Both the position numbers and the translations under genes were made by a program. 64,000 nucleotides of DNA, taken from assembly GCF_001037495.1 (NCBI RefSeq), contig NZ_KQ089822.1, positions 310,001 to 374,000 of the forward strand, given 5' to 3'. This document shows positions 8,202-17,902 of the stretch, piece by piece. Below the pieces are notes generated by a model. That model searched no databases and had not been told where the DNA came from. It saw only the letters and a program-made list of their open reading frames with translations. How positions within the stretch are numbered: position 1 is the first letter of the stretch; every line of letters starts with the position of its first letter. The DNA comes from Citrobacter sp. MGH106 (GTDB lineage Bacteria; Pseudomonadota; Gammaproteobacteria; Enterobacterales; Enterobacteriaceae).

Positions 8202-10178
8202 ATGTCTGACGACATTTCTATGGGTTCGCCTTCGTCAGCAGGCGGACAGGGTGTACTACGCTCCATGCAGGAGGTTGCAATGAGTTCCCAGGAAGCCAGC
8301 AAGATGCTGCGTACTTACAATATTGCCTGGTGGGGTAATAACTACTATGACGTCAATGAGTTAGGACACATTAGCGTGTGCCCGGACCCTGACGTACCGG
8401 AAGCGCGCGTCGATCTCGCTAAACTGGTGAAAGCCCGTGAAGCGCAAGGCCAGCGCCTGCCTGCATTGTTCTGCTTCCCGCAGATCCTGCAACACCGTCT
8501 GCGTTCAATTAACGCCGCGTTTAAACGCGCGCGGGAATCTTACGGCTATAAAGGCGACTACTTCCTTGTTTACCCGATCAAGGTCAACCAACACCGCCGC
8601 GTGATTGAATCGCTGATCCATTCCGGTGAGCCACTGGGGCTGGAAGCGGGTTCGAAAGCCGAACTGATGGCTGTTCTGGCCCATGCGGGTATGACCCGTA
8701 GCGTTATCGTCTGTAACGGCTACAAAGACCGTGAATATATCCGTCTGGCACTGATTGGCGAGAAGATGGGCCACAAGGTCTATCTGGTCATCGAGAAGAT
8801 GTCTGAAATCGCTATCGTGCTGGATGAAGCTGAGCGCCTGAATGTGATCCCGCGTCTGGGCGTGCGTGCGCGTCTGGCATCACAAGGTTCTGGCAAATGG
8901 CAGTCCTCCGGCGGCGAAAAATCCAAGTTCGGTCTGGCGGCAACGCAGGTTCTGCAACTGGTTGAAACGCTGCGTGAAGCAGGGCGTCTGGATAGCCTGC
9001 AGTTACTGCACTTCCACCTCGGTTCGCAGATGGCGAACATTCGCGATATCGCGACCGGCGTACGTGAATCTGCACGTTTCTACGTTGAACTGCACAAACT
9101 GGGTGTTGATATTCAGTGCTTCGATGTGGGCGGCGGTCTGGGCGTGGATTATGAAGGTACGCGCTCGCAGTCTGACTGCTCGGTCAACTATGGGTTGAAC
9201 GAGTACGCCAACAATATCATCTGGGCGATTGGCGACGCCTGTGAAGAAAACGGATTGCCGCACCCGACGGTGATCACCGAGTCTGGCCGTGCGGTAACCG
9301 CGCATCATACCGTACTGGTGTCTAACATTATTGGTGTGGAGCGTAACGAATATACCGAGCCGACCGCACCGGTTGAAGATGCTCCACGTGCGTTGCAGAG
9401 TATGTGGGAAACCTGGCAGGAAATGCACGAACCAGGTACCCGTCGTTCGCTGCGTGAATGGCTGCACGACAGCCAGATGGATCTGCACGACATTCATGTT
9501 GGCTATTCATCCGGTACGTTCAGCCTGCAGGAGCGCGCCTGGGCGGAGCAACTGTATTTAAGCATGTGCCACGAGGTGCAAAAACAGTTAGATCCGCAAA
9601 ACCGTGCGCACCGTCCAATCATTGATGAACTGCAAGAGCGTATGGCGGACAAAGTGTACGTCAACTTCTCACTGTTCCAGTCAATGCCGGATGCGTGGGG
9701 CATCGATCAACTGTTCCCGGTTTTGCCGCTGGAAGGGCTGGATCAAGTGCCTGAGCGTCGTGCGGTATTGCTGGATATCACCTGTGACTCTGACGGCGCT
9801 ATCGACCACTACATCGATGGGGATGGTATTGCCACCACCATGCCGATGCCGGAGTACGATCCAGAGAACCCGCCGATGCTGGGCTTCTTTATGGTGGGTG
9901 CGTATCAGGAAATCCTCGGCAACATGCACAACCTGTTCGGTGATACCGAAGCGGTTGACGTGTTTGTCTTCCCGGACGGCAGCGTGGAAGTTGAGCTATC
10001 TGACGAAGGGGATACCGTGGCGGACATGCTGCAGTACGTACAGCTGGATCCAAATACTTTGCTGACGCACTTCCGTGACCAGGTCAAACAGACCGATCTG
10101 GATGATGCTCTGCAACAGCAGTTCCTCGAAGAGTTCGAGGCAGGTCTTTACGGATACACATACCTGGAAGACGAGTAA
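8202..10178 (+). CDS. speA: Biosynthetic arginine decarboxylase
   Basis: PLP enzyme converting arginine to agmatine, the first step of the agmatine route to putrescine. The 658 residues are the full K-12 length. It is a fold type III decarboxylase: PLP Lys127 lies in [10 protein letters not shown], with the glycine-rich [12 protein letters not shown] phosphate loop further on. The protein has an N-terminal extension compared with other family members. It lies after yqgB and before speB, the next enzyme of the pathway, with a hairpin in between. The unusually long leader is described separately. Confidence 0.97.
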   Translation: MSDDISMGSPSSAGGQGVLRSMQEVAMSSQEASKMLRTYNIAWWGNNYYDVNELGHISVCPDPDVPEARVDLAKLVKAREAQGQRLPALFCFPQILQHRLRSINAAFKRARESYGYKGDYFLVYPIKVNQHRRVIESLIHSGEPLGLEAGSKAELMAVLAHAGMTRSVIVCNGYKDREYIRLALIGEKMGHKVYLVIEKMSEIAIVLDEAERLNVIPRLGVRARLASQGSGKWQSSGGEKSKFGLAATQVLQLVETLREAGRLDSLQLLHFHLGSQMANIRDIATGVRESARFYVELHKLGVDIQCFDVGGGLGVDYEGTRSQSDCSVNYGLNEYANNIIWAIGDACEENGLPHPTVITESGRAVTAHHTVLVSNIIGVERNEYTEPTAPVEDAPRALQSMWETWQEMHEPGTRRSLREWLHDSQMDLHDIHVGYSSGTFSLQERAWAEQLYLSMCHEVQKQLDPQNRAHRPIIDELQERMADKVYVNFSLFQSMPDAWGIDQLFPVLPLEGLDQVPERRAVLLDITCDSDGAIDHYIDGDGIATTMPMPEYDPENPPMLGFFMVGAYQEILGNMHNLFGDTEAVDVFVFPDGSVEVELSDEGDTVADMLQYVQLDPNTLLTHFRDQVKQTDLDDALQQQFLEEFEAGLYGYTYLEDE

Positions 10179-10251
10179 GGCTGTCCCGGTTCGCTTGAAC
10201 CGGGACAAATTAACGGCGATAATTCGCCCATATAAGTAGCCACGTAAATCA

Positions 10252-10294
10252 ATCCCTTCCTCGTCGGGCTTAACGACGCGGAGGGGATTTTTTT
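10252..10294 (+). terminator. Terminator-like hairpin between speA and speB
   Basis: AATCCCTTCCTCGTCG pairs imperfectly with CGACGCGGAGGGGATT and is followed by TTTTTTTT. A second hairpin (GTCCCGGTTC/GAACCGGGAC, 10184-10207) sits right after the speA stop. Together they could reduce read-through into speB, which would then need its own promoter for full expression. Confidence 0.7.
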
Positions 10295-10320
10295 TCACCG
10301 ATTTTAAAAGAGGTCAGTAC

Positions 10321-11241
10321 ATGAGCACCTTAGGTCATCAATACGACAACTCCCTGGTTTCTAACGCCTTTGGTTTTTTGCGTCTGCCAATGAATTTCAT
10401 GCCATACGACAGCGACGCCGATTGGGTGATTACCGGCGTACCTTTTGATATGGCAACGTCCGGTCGTGCGGGTGGCCGCCATGGCCCGGCAGCGATCCGT
10501 CAGGTTTCCACCAACCTCGCCTGGGAACATAACCGCTTCCCGTGGAACTTCGATATGCGTGAGCGCCTGAACGTAGTGGACTGCGGCGATCTGGTTTATG
10601 CGTTCGGTGATGCTCGTGAAATGAGTGAAAAGCTGCAGGCGCATGCAGAGAAACTGCTTTCCGCGGGTAAACGTATGCTCTCCTTCGGCGGTGACCACTT
10701 CGTCACTCTGCCGCTGCTGCGCGCCCACGCTAAGCACTTCGGTAAAATGGCGCTGGTACATTTTGATGCTCACACCGATACCTACGCCAACGGCTGCGAA
10801 TTCGATCATGGCACCATGTTCTATACCGCACCGAACGAAGGTCTGATCGATCCGAACCATTCGGTACAGATCGGGATCCGCACTGAGTTCGACAAAGACA
10901 ACGGCTTTACCGTACTGGATGCCTGCCAGGTGAACGATCGTAGCGTTGATGACATCATTGCGCAGGTTAAGCAGATTGTGGGTGATATGCCGGTATACCT
11001 GACTTTTGATATCGACTGTCTTGATCCGGCGTTTGCTCCGGGAACCGGTACGCCGGTGATCGGCGGTTTGACCTCCGATCGTGCAATCAAGCTGGTGCGC
11101 GGTCTGAAGGATCTGAACATCGTTGGGATGGACGTCGTAGAAGTCGCTCCGGCCTATGACCAGTCCGAGATCACCGCGCTGGCGGCGGCTACGCTGGCTC
11201 TGGAAATGCTTTACATCCAGGCAGCGAAAAAGGGCGAGTAA
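10321..11241 (+). CDS. speB: Agmatinase (agmatine ureohydrolase)
   Basis: Manganese enzyme that splits agmatine into putrescine and urea. The 306 residues equal the K-12 length. The ureohydrolase metal motifs are all present: GGDH with His126, HFDAHTDTY with Asp149, His151 and Asp153, and [18 protein letters not shown] further on. It follows speA and completes the arginine-to-putrescine route. Confidence 0.97.
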   Translation: MSTLGHQYDNSLVSNAFGFLRLPMNFMPYDSDADWVITGVPFDMATSGRAGGRHGPAAIRQVSTNLAWEHNRFPWNFDMRERLNVVDCGDLVYAFGDAREMSEKLQAHAEKLLSAGKRMLSFGGDHFVTLPLLRAHAKHFGKMALVHFDAHTDTYANGCEFDHGTMFYTAPNEGLIDPNHSVQIGIRTEFDKDNGFTVLDACQVNDRSVDDIIAQVKQIVGDMPVYLTFDIDCLDPAFAPGTGTPVIGGLTSDRAIKLVRGLKDLNIVGMDVVEVAPAYDQSEITALAAATLALEMLYIQAAKKGE

Positions 11242-11249
11242 CCGGTATC

Positions 11250-11383
11250 GGACTATTTTGCTCGCCATTTTGAACCCGGGCAGTGCTCGCCATCCTCACG
11301 TACTGCGTGTACGCTCCGGTGGCTGTGCGCTGTCCGTGTCCAAACTGGCTTCGCCAATAACGTCCGATATCATCGCAGAATAG
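11250..11383. repeat. ERIC-related imperfect palindrome, copy 2
   Basis: Nearly identical in its core to the copy at 2086-2210 (GGGCAGTGCTCGC, CCTCACGTACTGCGTGTACG, CTGTGCGCTGTCC, CAAACT). The outer ends form a perfect TATCGGAC/GTCCGATA inverted repeat (about 11247-11254 and 11363-11370). It fills the convergent speB-loiP gap and may act as a bidirectional hairpin. Confidence 0.65.
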
Positions 11384-11391
11384 GGCTAAAA

Positions 11392-12150
11392 CTATTTAAT
11401 CCCATCCGCGCTCATGCGATCGCGAATATGTTGAGCTCGTTCTGCTGATGCCGGATGATCGTCAAACATCGTGCTTTGACGTCCTTCCTCCAGTTTCGCC
11501 AGCTTCTCAAAACTGGTTGCTAACCCTGCCGGACTGATGCCACGTTTGCGCAACAAATCATACGAGTAATCATCCGCTTCGGACTCCTGACGCTGGGAGA
11601 ACTGTGAGTTCACCAGTTTTTCACCCAGATCGCCCAATTGTGATTGTGACAGGCTGCCGACGATCCCGCCCGCAGAGGCCGCCGCGGCACGTACGGCGTT
11701 GGTTCCCAGCGCAACCTGCATACCTTTTTTCACGTGACCCAGCGCGACGTGACCCATTTCGTGACCAATGACCGCCTCAACTTCATTATCGGTCATCATA
11801 TCCATCAGACCGCTATAGACGCGGATACAGCCGTTTGCCATGGCAAAGGCGTTCACATCTTTCGCCATGTAGACTTTGTAGTTTACCGGCTGGCCGTTGA
11901 TGTTATCGCCAAGCGCAGCGGAAATTTTACTTAAACGCGTCGCATATTCGCTGCCCGCCGGGGCGATGGTCGCTTTGCTGTCCATATCCTTACAGGCCTG
12001 ATCGCTCAGCGCTTTAACCTGGGCATCGCTCAGGCTGTAGGCCTGAAAAGCCTCCGCACCTGAAGAAAGCAGTCCGTTGGAGTCCATATTCTGGCAACCG
12101 GTCAATGCCGTAGCCATGCTCATAGCAAGCAGTAAAGCGCGAATTTTCAT
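11392..12150 (-). CDS. loiP: Outer-membrane M48 metalloprotease lipoprotein LoiP
   Basis: M48-family protease formerly called YggG. The signal peptide ends in a lipobox (LTGC, Cys19) with Gln next, predicting an outer-membrane lipoprotein. The HExxH zinc motif is HEMGH at residues 130-134, with downstream EADDYSYDLL probably giving the third zinc ligand. Length is 252 residues as in K-12. Start MKIRALL was chosen because an upstream in-frame start would bury the signal peptide. Convergent with speB and divergent from tktA. Confidence 0.95.
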   Translation of the reverse strand: MKIRALLLAMSMATALTGCQNMDSNGLLSSGAEAFQAYSLSDAQVKALSDQACKDMDSKATIAPAGSEYATRLSKISAALGDNINGQPVNYKVYMAKDVNAFAMANGCIRVYSGLMDMMTDNEVEAVIGHEMGHVALGHVKKGMQVALGTNAVRAAAASAGGIVGSLSQSQLGDLGEKLVNSQFSQRQESEADDYSYDLLRKRGISPAGLATSFEKLAKLEEGRQSTMFDDHPASAERAQHIRDRMSADGIK

Positions 12151-12429
12151 TTTTTCTCTTCCGCACAAAGTCAGGATTATTCTAAAAAATGCGTGGTTTG
12201 CAGATAAACCGACGCTCGGCCTAAGTATAAAGAAAAGAACAATAAGCGTGCGAGAAGATTGCGCAACTTACGAGCATGATCCGGAGATTTCTGAAGCGGT
12301 AAAAGGATGCTCCATGTACATGACACGCGGCTTGGGTTACATTGTTGGCACTTTTTTCCGGCGTAGCCCAAAACGCGCTGTCGTCAAGTCGTTAAGGGTA
12401 TGGCCTTCATTATCCGATCTGGAGTCAAA
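12151..12429. other. loiP-tktA divergent promoter region
   Basis: 279 bases with no gene I can support. It must hold the promoters for loiP (minus) and tktA (plus). GGAGTC lies just before the tktA ATG. No recognised operator was seen. Confidence 0.6.
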
Positions 12430-14421
12430 ATGTCCTCACGTAAAGAGCTTGCCAATGCTATTCGTGCGCTGAGCATGGACGCAGTACAGAAAGCCAAATC
12501 CGGTCACCCGGGCGCCCCGATGGGGATGGCTGACATTGCCGAAGTCCTGTGGCGTGATTTCCTGAACCACAACCCGAATAACCCATCCTGGGCTGACCGT
12601 GACCGCTTCGTGCTGTCCAACGGCCACGGCTCTATGCTGATCTATAGCCTGCTGCACCTCACCGGCTACGATCTGCCGATGTCTGAACTGCAGAACTTCC
12701 GTCAGCTGCATTCAAAAACTCCGGGTCACCCGGAAGTGGGTTATACCGCGGGTGTGGAAACCACTACCGGTCCGCTGGGTCAGGGTATCGCTAACGCGGT
12801 TGGTATGGCTATCGCTGAAAAAACACTGGCGGCGCAGTTTAACCGTCCAGGCCACGACATCGTTGATCACTTCACCTACGCTTTCATGGGCGATGGCTGC
12901 ATGATGGAAGGTATCTCTCACGAGGTATGCTCCCTGGCCGGTACGCTGAAACTGGGTAAACTGATTGCGTTCTACGACGACAACGGCATCTCCATCGACG
13001 GTCACGTTGAAGGCTGGTTCACTGATGATACCGCGAAGCGTTTCGAAGCTTACGGTTGGCACGTAGTTCGTGGCGTAGATGGTCACGATGCTGATGCGAT
13101 TAAACGCGCAGTAGAAGAAGCCCGTGCAGTGACTGACAAACCGTCTCTGCTGATGTGCAAAACCATCATCGGCTTCGGTTCTCCAAACAAAGCAGGTACG
13201 CACGATTCTCACGGCGCACCGTTGGGCGACGCTGAAATCGCACTGACCCGTGAACAACTGGGCTGGAAATACGCGCCGTTCGAAATCCCGTCTGAAATCT
13301 ATGCTCAGTGGGATGCGAAAGAAGCAGGCCAGGCAAAAGAAGCCGCATGGAACGAGAAGTTTGCTGCTTATGCGAAAGCCTTCCCTCAGGAAGCGGCTGA
13401 ATTCACCCGTCGTATGAACGGTGAAATGCCGTCTGACTTCGATGCGAAAGCGAAAGAGTTCATTGCTAAACTGCAGGCTAACCCGGCGAAAATCGCCAGC
13501 CGCAAAGCATCGCAGAATGCAATCGAAGCGTTTGGTCCTTTGCTGCCGGAATTCCTCGGTGGTTCTGCTGACCTTGCGCCATCCAACCTGACGCTGTGGT
13601 CTGGTTCTAAAGCGATTAACGAAGATGCTGCCGGTAACTACATCCATTACGGTGTACGTGAATTCGGTATGACCGCTATCGCGAACGGTATCTCTCTGCA
13701 CGGTGGTTTCCTGCCGTACACCTCTACCTTCCTGATGTTCGTGGAATATGCCCGTAACGCGGTACGTATGGCTGCGCTGATGAAACAACGTCAGGTAATG
13801 GTCTATACCCACGACTCCATCGGCCTGGGTGAAGATGGCCCGACTCACCAGCCGGTAGAGCAGGTTGCTTCCCTGCGTGTTACCCCGAACATGAGCACAT
13901 GGCGCCCATGTGACCAGGTTGAATCCGCAGTAGCGTGGAAATACGGCGTTGAGCGTCAGGATGGCCCGACCGCGCTGATCCTCTCCCGTCAGAACCTGGC
14001 GCAGCAGGAACGTACCGAAGAGCAACTGGCGAACATCGCTCGCGGTGGTTATGTACTGAAAGATTGTGCAGGTCAGCCGGAGCTGATCTTCATTGCTACC
14101 GGTTCTGAAGTTGAGCTGGCTGTTGCTGCGTGGGACAAACTGACCGCAGAAGGCGTGAAGGCGCGTGTGGTTTCCATGCCGTCCACTGACGCATTCGACA
14201 AACAGGACGCGGCTTACCGTGAATCTGTACTGCCGAAAGCCGTTTCTGCTCGCGTTGCTATCGAAGCGGGTATTGCGGACTACTGGTTCAAATACGTGGG
14301 CCTGAACGGTGCTATCGTCGGTATGACCACCTTTGGTGAGTCTGCTCCGGCAGAGTTGCTGTTTGAAGAGTTCGGCTTCACCGTAGACAACGTGGTCGCG
14401 AAAGCGAAAGCGCTGCTGTAA
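12430..14421 (+). CDS. tktA: Transketolase 1
   Basis: Thiamine-diphosphate enzyme of the non-oxidative pentose phosphate pathway, moving two-carbon units between sugar phosphates. 663 residues, as in K-12. The ThDP-binding segment [13 protein letters not shown]...YDDNGIS, the [14 protein letters not shown] loop and the second-half [11 protein letters not shown] and [16 protein letters not shown] motifs are all visible. An upstream ATG ten codons earlier exists, but the MSSRKELAN start matches the known protein. Strong codon bias toward preferred codons suggests high expression. Confidence 0.97.
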   Translation: MSSRKELANAIRALSMDAVQKAKSGHPGAPMGMADIAEVLWRDFLNHNPNNPSWADRDRFVLSNGHGSMLIYSLLHLTGYDLPMSELQNFRQLHSKTPGHPEVGYTAGVETTTGPLGQGIANAVGMAIAEKTLAAQFNRPGHDIVDHFTYAFMGDGCMMEGISHEVCSLAGTLKLGKLIAFYDDNGISIDGHVEGWFTDDTAKRFEAYGWHVVRGVDGHDADAIKRAVEEARAVTDKPSLLMCKTIIGFGSPNKAGTHDSHGAPLGDAEIALTREQLGWKYAPFEIPSEIYAQWDAKEAGQAKEAAWNEKFAAYAKAFPQEAAEFTRRMNGEMPSDFDAKAKEFIAKLQANPAKIASRKASQNAIEAFGPLLPEFLGGSADLAPSNLTLWSGSKAINEDAAGNYIHYGVREFGMTAIANGISLHGGFLPYTSTFLMFVEYARNAVRMAALMKQRQVMVYTHDSIGLGEDGPTHQPVEQVASLRVTPNMSTWRPCDQVESAVAWKYGVERQDGPTALILSRQNLAQQERTEEQLANIARGGYVLKDCAGQPELIFIATGSEVELAVAAWDKLTAEGVKARVVSMPSTDAFDKQDAAYRESVLPKAVSARVAIEAGIADYWFKYVGLNGAIVGMTTFGESAPAELLFEEFGFTVDNVVAKAKALL

Positions 14422-14440
14422 TTCTGATTACAACGGTAAA

Positions 14441-14468
14441 CGGGTCGCTCAGGCGGCCCGTTTTTTTT
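14441..14468 (+). terminator. tktA rho-independent terminator
   Basis: CGGGTCGCTCAGGCGGCCCG forms a GC stem followed by eight T. It lies between the tktA stop and the convergent end of the ECF cassette. Confidence 0.88.
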
Positions 14469-14473
14469 GCTCA

Positions 14474-15133
14474 TCAGGGCAGTTCCGTGATTAATTGACC
14501 GGATTCAAGACGCACTACGCTGGCAAAATGGCGCTGTGTGAAGGCAGCGTCATGACTGATTGCGACAACGCTGGTTCCCCTCTTGCGGCATACTGAAAGC
14601 CAGTTTTCAAATATACTCAGCCAGTGCGTATCAAAATCCCGGCTGGGTTCATCAAGCAGCAAAATTGCGGGGGCGAGGGCTTCCAGGCTGGCGACGGCGA
14701 CCATACGTCGCTGCGCCGTGTGCAAATCCAGTGGATGTGCGTCGGCGACGTCCTCTAACCCGCATAATTGCAGTGCTGCTGTGGTGCGTTGCGCAATCTC
14801 CGTTGCAGGGCGCTTCTGTAACCGTAAGCCAAAGGCCACTTCTTCAGCTACCTTGCTGTGAAAAATTTGATTTTCTGCTTCCTGAAACAGTACCCCGAGA
14901 ATTTTGGCTCGTTCACGGTTTTTTAGTTGCGCAATGGGCATGTTCTGCAGGGTAATCTCACCCGATGAGGGAGGCAAAAGCCCTGCCATTACACGCAGCA
15001 GCGTGGATTTGCCTGCACCATTATCGCCAGTTAGCGCCAGCCATTCACCTTCTCTAAGCACTAACGAAATATCGCGCAAACAGTCTTCATTAGCGTTTGG
15101 CCAGCGATAGGTGACCTGATTCAGCGTTAACAT
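14474..15133 (-). CDS. ECF transporter ATPase subunit 2
   Basis: ABC ATPase of the CbiO/EcfA type, 219 residues. Walker A GDNGAGKST is at 36-44, Q-loop VLFQEAENQI around Q84, Walker B LLLDEPS at 158-164 and the H-loop AISHD at His194. The signature motif is degenerate: LHTAQRR at 137-143 where LSGGQ-type is expected. Start MLTLNQVTYR was chosen because it overlaps the previous gene by 7 bases (ATGTTAA), typical of coupled subunits. Last gene of the five-gene minus-strand cassette. The substrate is unknown. Confidence 0.85.
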   Translation of the reverse strand: MLTLNQVTYRWPNANEDCLRDISLVLREGEWLALTGDNGAGKSTLLRVMAGLLPPSSGEITLQNMPIAQLKNRERAKILGVLFQEAENQIFHSKVAEEVAFGLRLQKRPATEIAQRTTAALQLCGLEDVADAHPLDLHTAQRRMVAVASLEALAPAILLLDEPSRDFDTHWLSIFENWLSVCRKRGTSVVAISHDAAFTQRHFASVVRLESGQLITELP

Positions 15134-15804
15134 AAGGGGAATAAAGCTCCGTTGCGCAATTGCCAGGCCCGCTGGCACTGGCTCAGAAAAGGGGTGTGAT
15201 TACGCTCGAAAAGTACGACCAATGAATGTTGTATCTGTGCCCATTGTTGCAAGCGCTCCAACAGCATGTCGGTGGCCTGTGACGTCAGACGACTGAAAGC
15301 CTCATCCAGTATTAATATCTTAGGTTGCATCGCGAGGGCGCTGGCAATGACAACCCGTTGAGTTTCGCCGCCTGAAAGCGTAGCTGGATGGCGATGACGC
15401 AGTGATTGACATTCAGTCAGCGTAAGTGCCTTGTCAATTCGGCGCATTATCTCCGCTTCGTCCAGGCTGAGGTTTTCCGGGCCGAATGCCACCTCCTCCT
15501 CTACGCTGAAAGTACACCCGGAAAGCTGTAAATAAGGCGATTGCTGCACAAGCTGGATGGTGCAGGATTGCTCCACGAGCGACAGCTCCCCGACGGGATT
15601 ACCCAGCAGTGTACCTTTGCCCTCAATTTCTCCGGGAAGAAAATCCGGGTACCAGCCCGCCATCAGCTGTGCCAACGTACTTTTACCGCTGCCGTTATCC
15701 CCAAAAATCGCGATCATGCCAGGCGCTGAGTAGTGAAAGTCAAAGCAGGCTGGCGGACGCGTGGCGTGTGTTGGGATATAGCGAAACTGCTCTAGCGTAA
15801 CCAT
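15127..15804 (-). CDS. ECF transporter ATPase subunit 1
   Basis: ABC ATPase of 225 residues with Walker A GDNGSGKS at 35-42, canonical signature LSGGE at 143-147 and Walker B ILILDEAF at 163-170. The H-loop is unusual (FERNHTPF, His203). It probably pairs with the next ATPase, so one canonical signature and one degenerate signature serve the two nucleotide sites. The start has AGGAG 8 bases upstream and overlaps the T-component gene by 13 bases; a longer reading with 28 more residues is less likely. Confidence 0.85.
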   Translation of the reverse strand: MVTLEQFRYIPTHATRPPACFDFHYSAPGMIAIFGDNGSGKSTLAQLMAGWYPDFLPGEIEGKGTLLGNPVGELSLVEQSCTIQLVQQSPYLQLSGCTFSVEEEVAFGPENLSLDEAEIMRRIDKALTLTECQSLRHRHPATLSGGETQRVVIASALAMQPKILILDEAFSRLTSQATDMLLERLQQWAQIQHSLVVLFERNHTPFLSQCQRAWQLRNGALFPLC

Positions 15805-16499
15805 ATCCACACTCCTGCTTCTGTCAGCATGGCGAACACCATGGTGTACCGGGCGATGCACTGTAATGTACTGTCTTCTGGTGCCCAAAGCGTGGTTCGT
15901 CTGCGGTGCAGGCGAAATGCCCGCATGTCCAGCGCTGCGCCGCGTACAACCAGATCGTTTAGCGCATTATGTGTTAACGGCACAATAAGTGCAGGTATGG
16001 CACGCAAGCGCTGATACCAGCGCTCATCCAGCGGTACGCCGCGAGCACGTTGAGCCTCATGAATGATCGCCAACTGCCGTTTGAGCTGCTCGACGACCAG
16101 TAGCGGACCTGCGAACAGATAGGCGACGCCGGGGGGCAGGCGGGAGGCGAACAGGGCGCGAATAAACCGCGATACCGGTACGTACTGCATCCACATCTGT
16201 GACGTTGATACAATCGCCAGGATCCGTAGCCACAGCGTGACGGCTCCGGCCCAGCGTTCTGGCGTGCGTGGTTGACCGCTGATCCACTCCGTCAACCATC
16301 CTCCGTGTACCAGCCACAGCCCAAACCCTAAGGGGAGCATTAGCCAGACCACATATTTCGCCCGGGGGCGCGTTGCTTTTATGCTCAGCAAACAGAGAAA
16401 CATCGCCAGGCTGTAAACGGTAAGCGGTATTCCTGCCGGTAGCAGTAACGTCGAGCAGGCGGCAAACGCCCATAAGGTCAACGAGGTAAACGGATGCAT
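15792..16499 (-). CDS. ECF transporter transmembrane (T) component
   Basis: CbiQ/EcfT-like membrane protein of 235 residues with several hydrophobic segments. The coupling-helix Ala-Arg-Gly motif is at 152-154 (QRARGVPLDERW). The second, normally A-R-G-like box reads DMRAF at 191-195. This subunit links the two ATPases to the substrate-binding S component. Its ATG directly follows the S-component stop (TAAATG), so the genes are coupled. I cannot tell the substrate from this protein. Confidence 0.85.
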   Translation of the reverse strand: MHPFTSLTLWAFAACSTLLLPAGIPLTVYSLAMFLCLLSIKATRPRAKYVVWLMLPLGFGLWLVHGGWLTEWISGQPRTPERWAGAVTLWLRILAIVSTSQMWMQYVPVSRFIRALFASRLPPGVAYLFAGPLLVVEQLKRQLAIIHEAQRARGVPLDERWYQRLRAIPALIVPLTHNALNDLVVRGAALDMRAFRLHRRRTTLWAPEDSTLQCIARYTMVFAMLTEAGVWIWLR

Positions 16500-17078
16500 T
16501 TAACGCACTGCAGACATCGTTGGAAAATGACGCGTTGTGCGCAACGGAAGCTGACGCAACAGTATCCAGACGATCACCGCCGTCAGAATTTTATCGACCA
16601 GATTCGCACCGATGACGGTGATGGCAACGGACTCCACCAGGTTCTGACCGACGGAATGCATCCAGGCGACAAATAAATCGGCACCGCTGCCGGTGACACC
16701 ACCAAAAAGAGTGGTGCGGATAGGTACGGCGACGATTGTGACGGCCAGGGTAATAATCACGCCACTGACCACCACTTTCGGTAAGGTACGGAACCATCCT
16801 GCCCGCGCCAGCCATCCGGCAACCAGTCCGATAACCATTGCTACGGGAGCAAAGGCTGCGGCGATAGGATCGGTCAATAAACCCCAGAGCAGATTGGTAA
16901 GTAATCCTGTCAGCATCCCTACAATCGGGCCTAACAGCACCGCGCTGATTAAGGTGCCAATGGAGTCGAGAAAAATAGGCAGTTTCAACATACTGATTAG
17001 CTGTCCTCCGACCATATTGATCGCTATAGCAATGACAATCAGTACCAGTGACTGGCTGGAAAATTGGCGACGCGCCAT
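16500..17078 (-). CDS. ECF transporter substrate-binding (S) component, substrate unknown
   Basis: Very hydrophobic 192-residue protein with about six membrane segments, the size of ECF S components. The N-terminal region SLVLIVIAIAINMVGGQLIS and the loop LPIFLDSIGTLISAVLLGP followed by GMLTGLLTNLLWGLL resemble vitamin-type S components with a short amphipathic loop facing outward. AGAGG lies 6 bases before the ATG. Directly upstream is the PPC-domain gene. No riboswitch was seen upstream to hint at the vitamin. Confidence 0.8.
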   Translation of the reverse strand: MARRQFSSQSLVLIVIAIAINMVGGQLISMLKLPIFLDSIGTLISAVLLGPIVGMLTGLLTNLLWGLLTDPIAAAFAPVAMVIGLVAGWLARAGWFRTLPKVVVSGVIITLAVTIVAVPIRTTLFGGVTGSGADLFVAWMHSVGQNLVESVAITVIGANLVDKILTAVIVWILLRQLPLRTTRHFPTMSAVR

Positions 17079-17102
17079 AAAAGACCTCTTTAAAGTGAAG
17101 CG

Positions 17103-17528
17103 TTAGCGGGATGAGATAACCAGTTCGTCATAGCCGGAAACTGCGCAGGGCTGACGGCTAAACGCCAGACTTGTCAGCTCGCCAATAACCAGTTCCAACG
17201 TGGTACGCACGGTGCAGCCAGCCATCATATGGCCTCCCAGCATCGCGCCTTGTGGGTCGGATACCGAGAGATGAAGGTGCTCTCCGGTGAGCTCAAGCGT
17301 ACCGTTCAGGGAGATGACTTCCCATGTTCCGGTCACTAATGTAGTTTCTTCGCGCCCTGCATAGCGTAAGGCTATGTTGGTCAGACTCCCGGTACAACCG
17401 GCTATCCAGGCAGCCTGGAGCTGATGCTGTTGTACAAAAGCGTGCAGTTGGGCAAAAACTTCCTGACCGGGTAATAAACGCAGCGCGTGGAAGCGAGCTT
17501 CAGATGAGTGGGGGTAAAATGTGGCCAT
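17103..17528 (-). CDS. PPC/DUF296 domain protein
   Basis: A 141-residue single-domain protein of the PPC (plants and prokaryotes conserved, DUF296) fold. The hallmark is GEHLHLSVSD...MLGGHMMAGCTVRTTLELVIGE, with His84, His86 and His100 as likely metal ligands. Plant relatives carry AT-hooks for DNA binding; no AT-hook is present here. It leads the ECF cassette, 24 bases before the S-component gene. Its role could be a cofactor-linked enzyme or a regulator. As I recall, Salmonella has the same gene next to epd. Confidence 0.8.
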   Translation of the reverse strand: MATFYPHSSEARFHALRLLPGQEVFAQLHAFVQQHQLQAAWIAGCTGSLTNIALRYAGREETTLVTGTWEVISLNGTLELTGEHLHLSVSDPQGAMLGGHMMAGCTVRTTLELVIGELTSLAFSRQPCAVSGYDELVISSR

Positions 17529-17692
17529 AGATTGGGGACTCCGAGACTCGGACGTAGCGCTGATAATATAGACGCAGGTAAGGGAGCTTTCTGATATAAA
17601 TCAGGATTTGTGATACGGCAACGAAATTATCTTGCTACGCTTATTCACAATTCTGGGATATGGAATAAATTTAGCGATGAAGGGCTTTAAAA

Positions 17693-17708
17693 TGTGACGT
17701 AAGTCAGA
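17693..17708. promoter_or_regulatory. CRP site upstream of epd
   Basis: TGTGACGTAAGTCAGA matches TGTGA-N6-TCACA at 9 of 10 positions, about 195 bases before epd. It fits the cAMP-CRP activation known for the E. coli epd-pgk promoter. Confidence 0.6.
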
Positions 17709-17765
17709 TAACTGCGTTCTGTTGCTGGACAATCATTCCTTTTATTCCTTGTTTCGCTTATTCTA

Positions 17766-17781
17766 GCTGAAGCGTTTCAGT
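17766..17781. promoter_or_regulatory. Cra (FruR) operator upstream of epd
   Basis: GCTGAAGCGTTTCAGT contains TGAAGCGTTTCA, matching the Cra consensus TGAANCGNTTCA. It lies about 120 bases upstream of epd, consistent with Cra control of the epd-pgk-fbaA glycolytic block. Confidence 0.8.
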
Positions 17782-17902
17782 CGATTAAATGTTCGACAAT
17801 TAATCAATCAGTCGCAGTTTGCGACAGGTAAGGTTTTCCTGAGCGGTTTGCTGCATTACTCTGTCAGCCACATCGTTTCTGAGAAATCCTTGCAGGAGAC
17901 CT

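Larger units (their letters stand above)
17529..17902. other. Divergent region between the ECF/PPC cassette and epd
   Basis: 374 bases without a gene. It carries the Cra and CRP sites listed separately and must drive the ECF/PPC cassette to the left and epd-pgk to the right. TGTGATACGGCAACGAAATT near 17608 is a weaker, unassigned palindrome-like stretch. Confidence 0.6.

Noticed and set aside
12712-14025. 437-residue open frame antisense to tktA
   Set aside because: Shadow of a highly codon-biased gene. It has no recognisable domain, and tktA is certain in the other strand.
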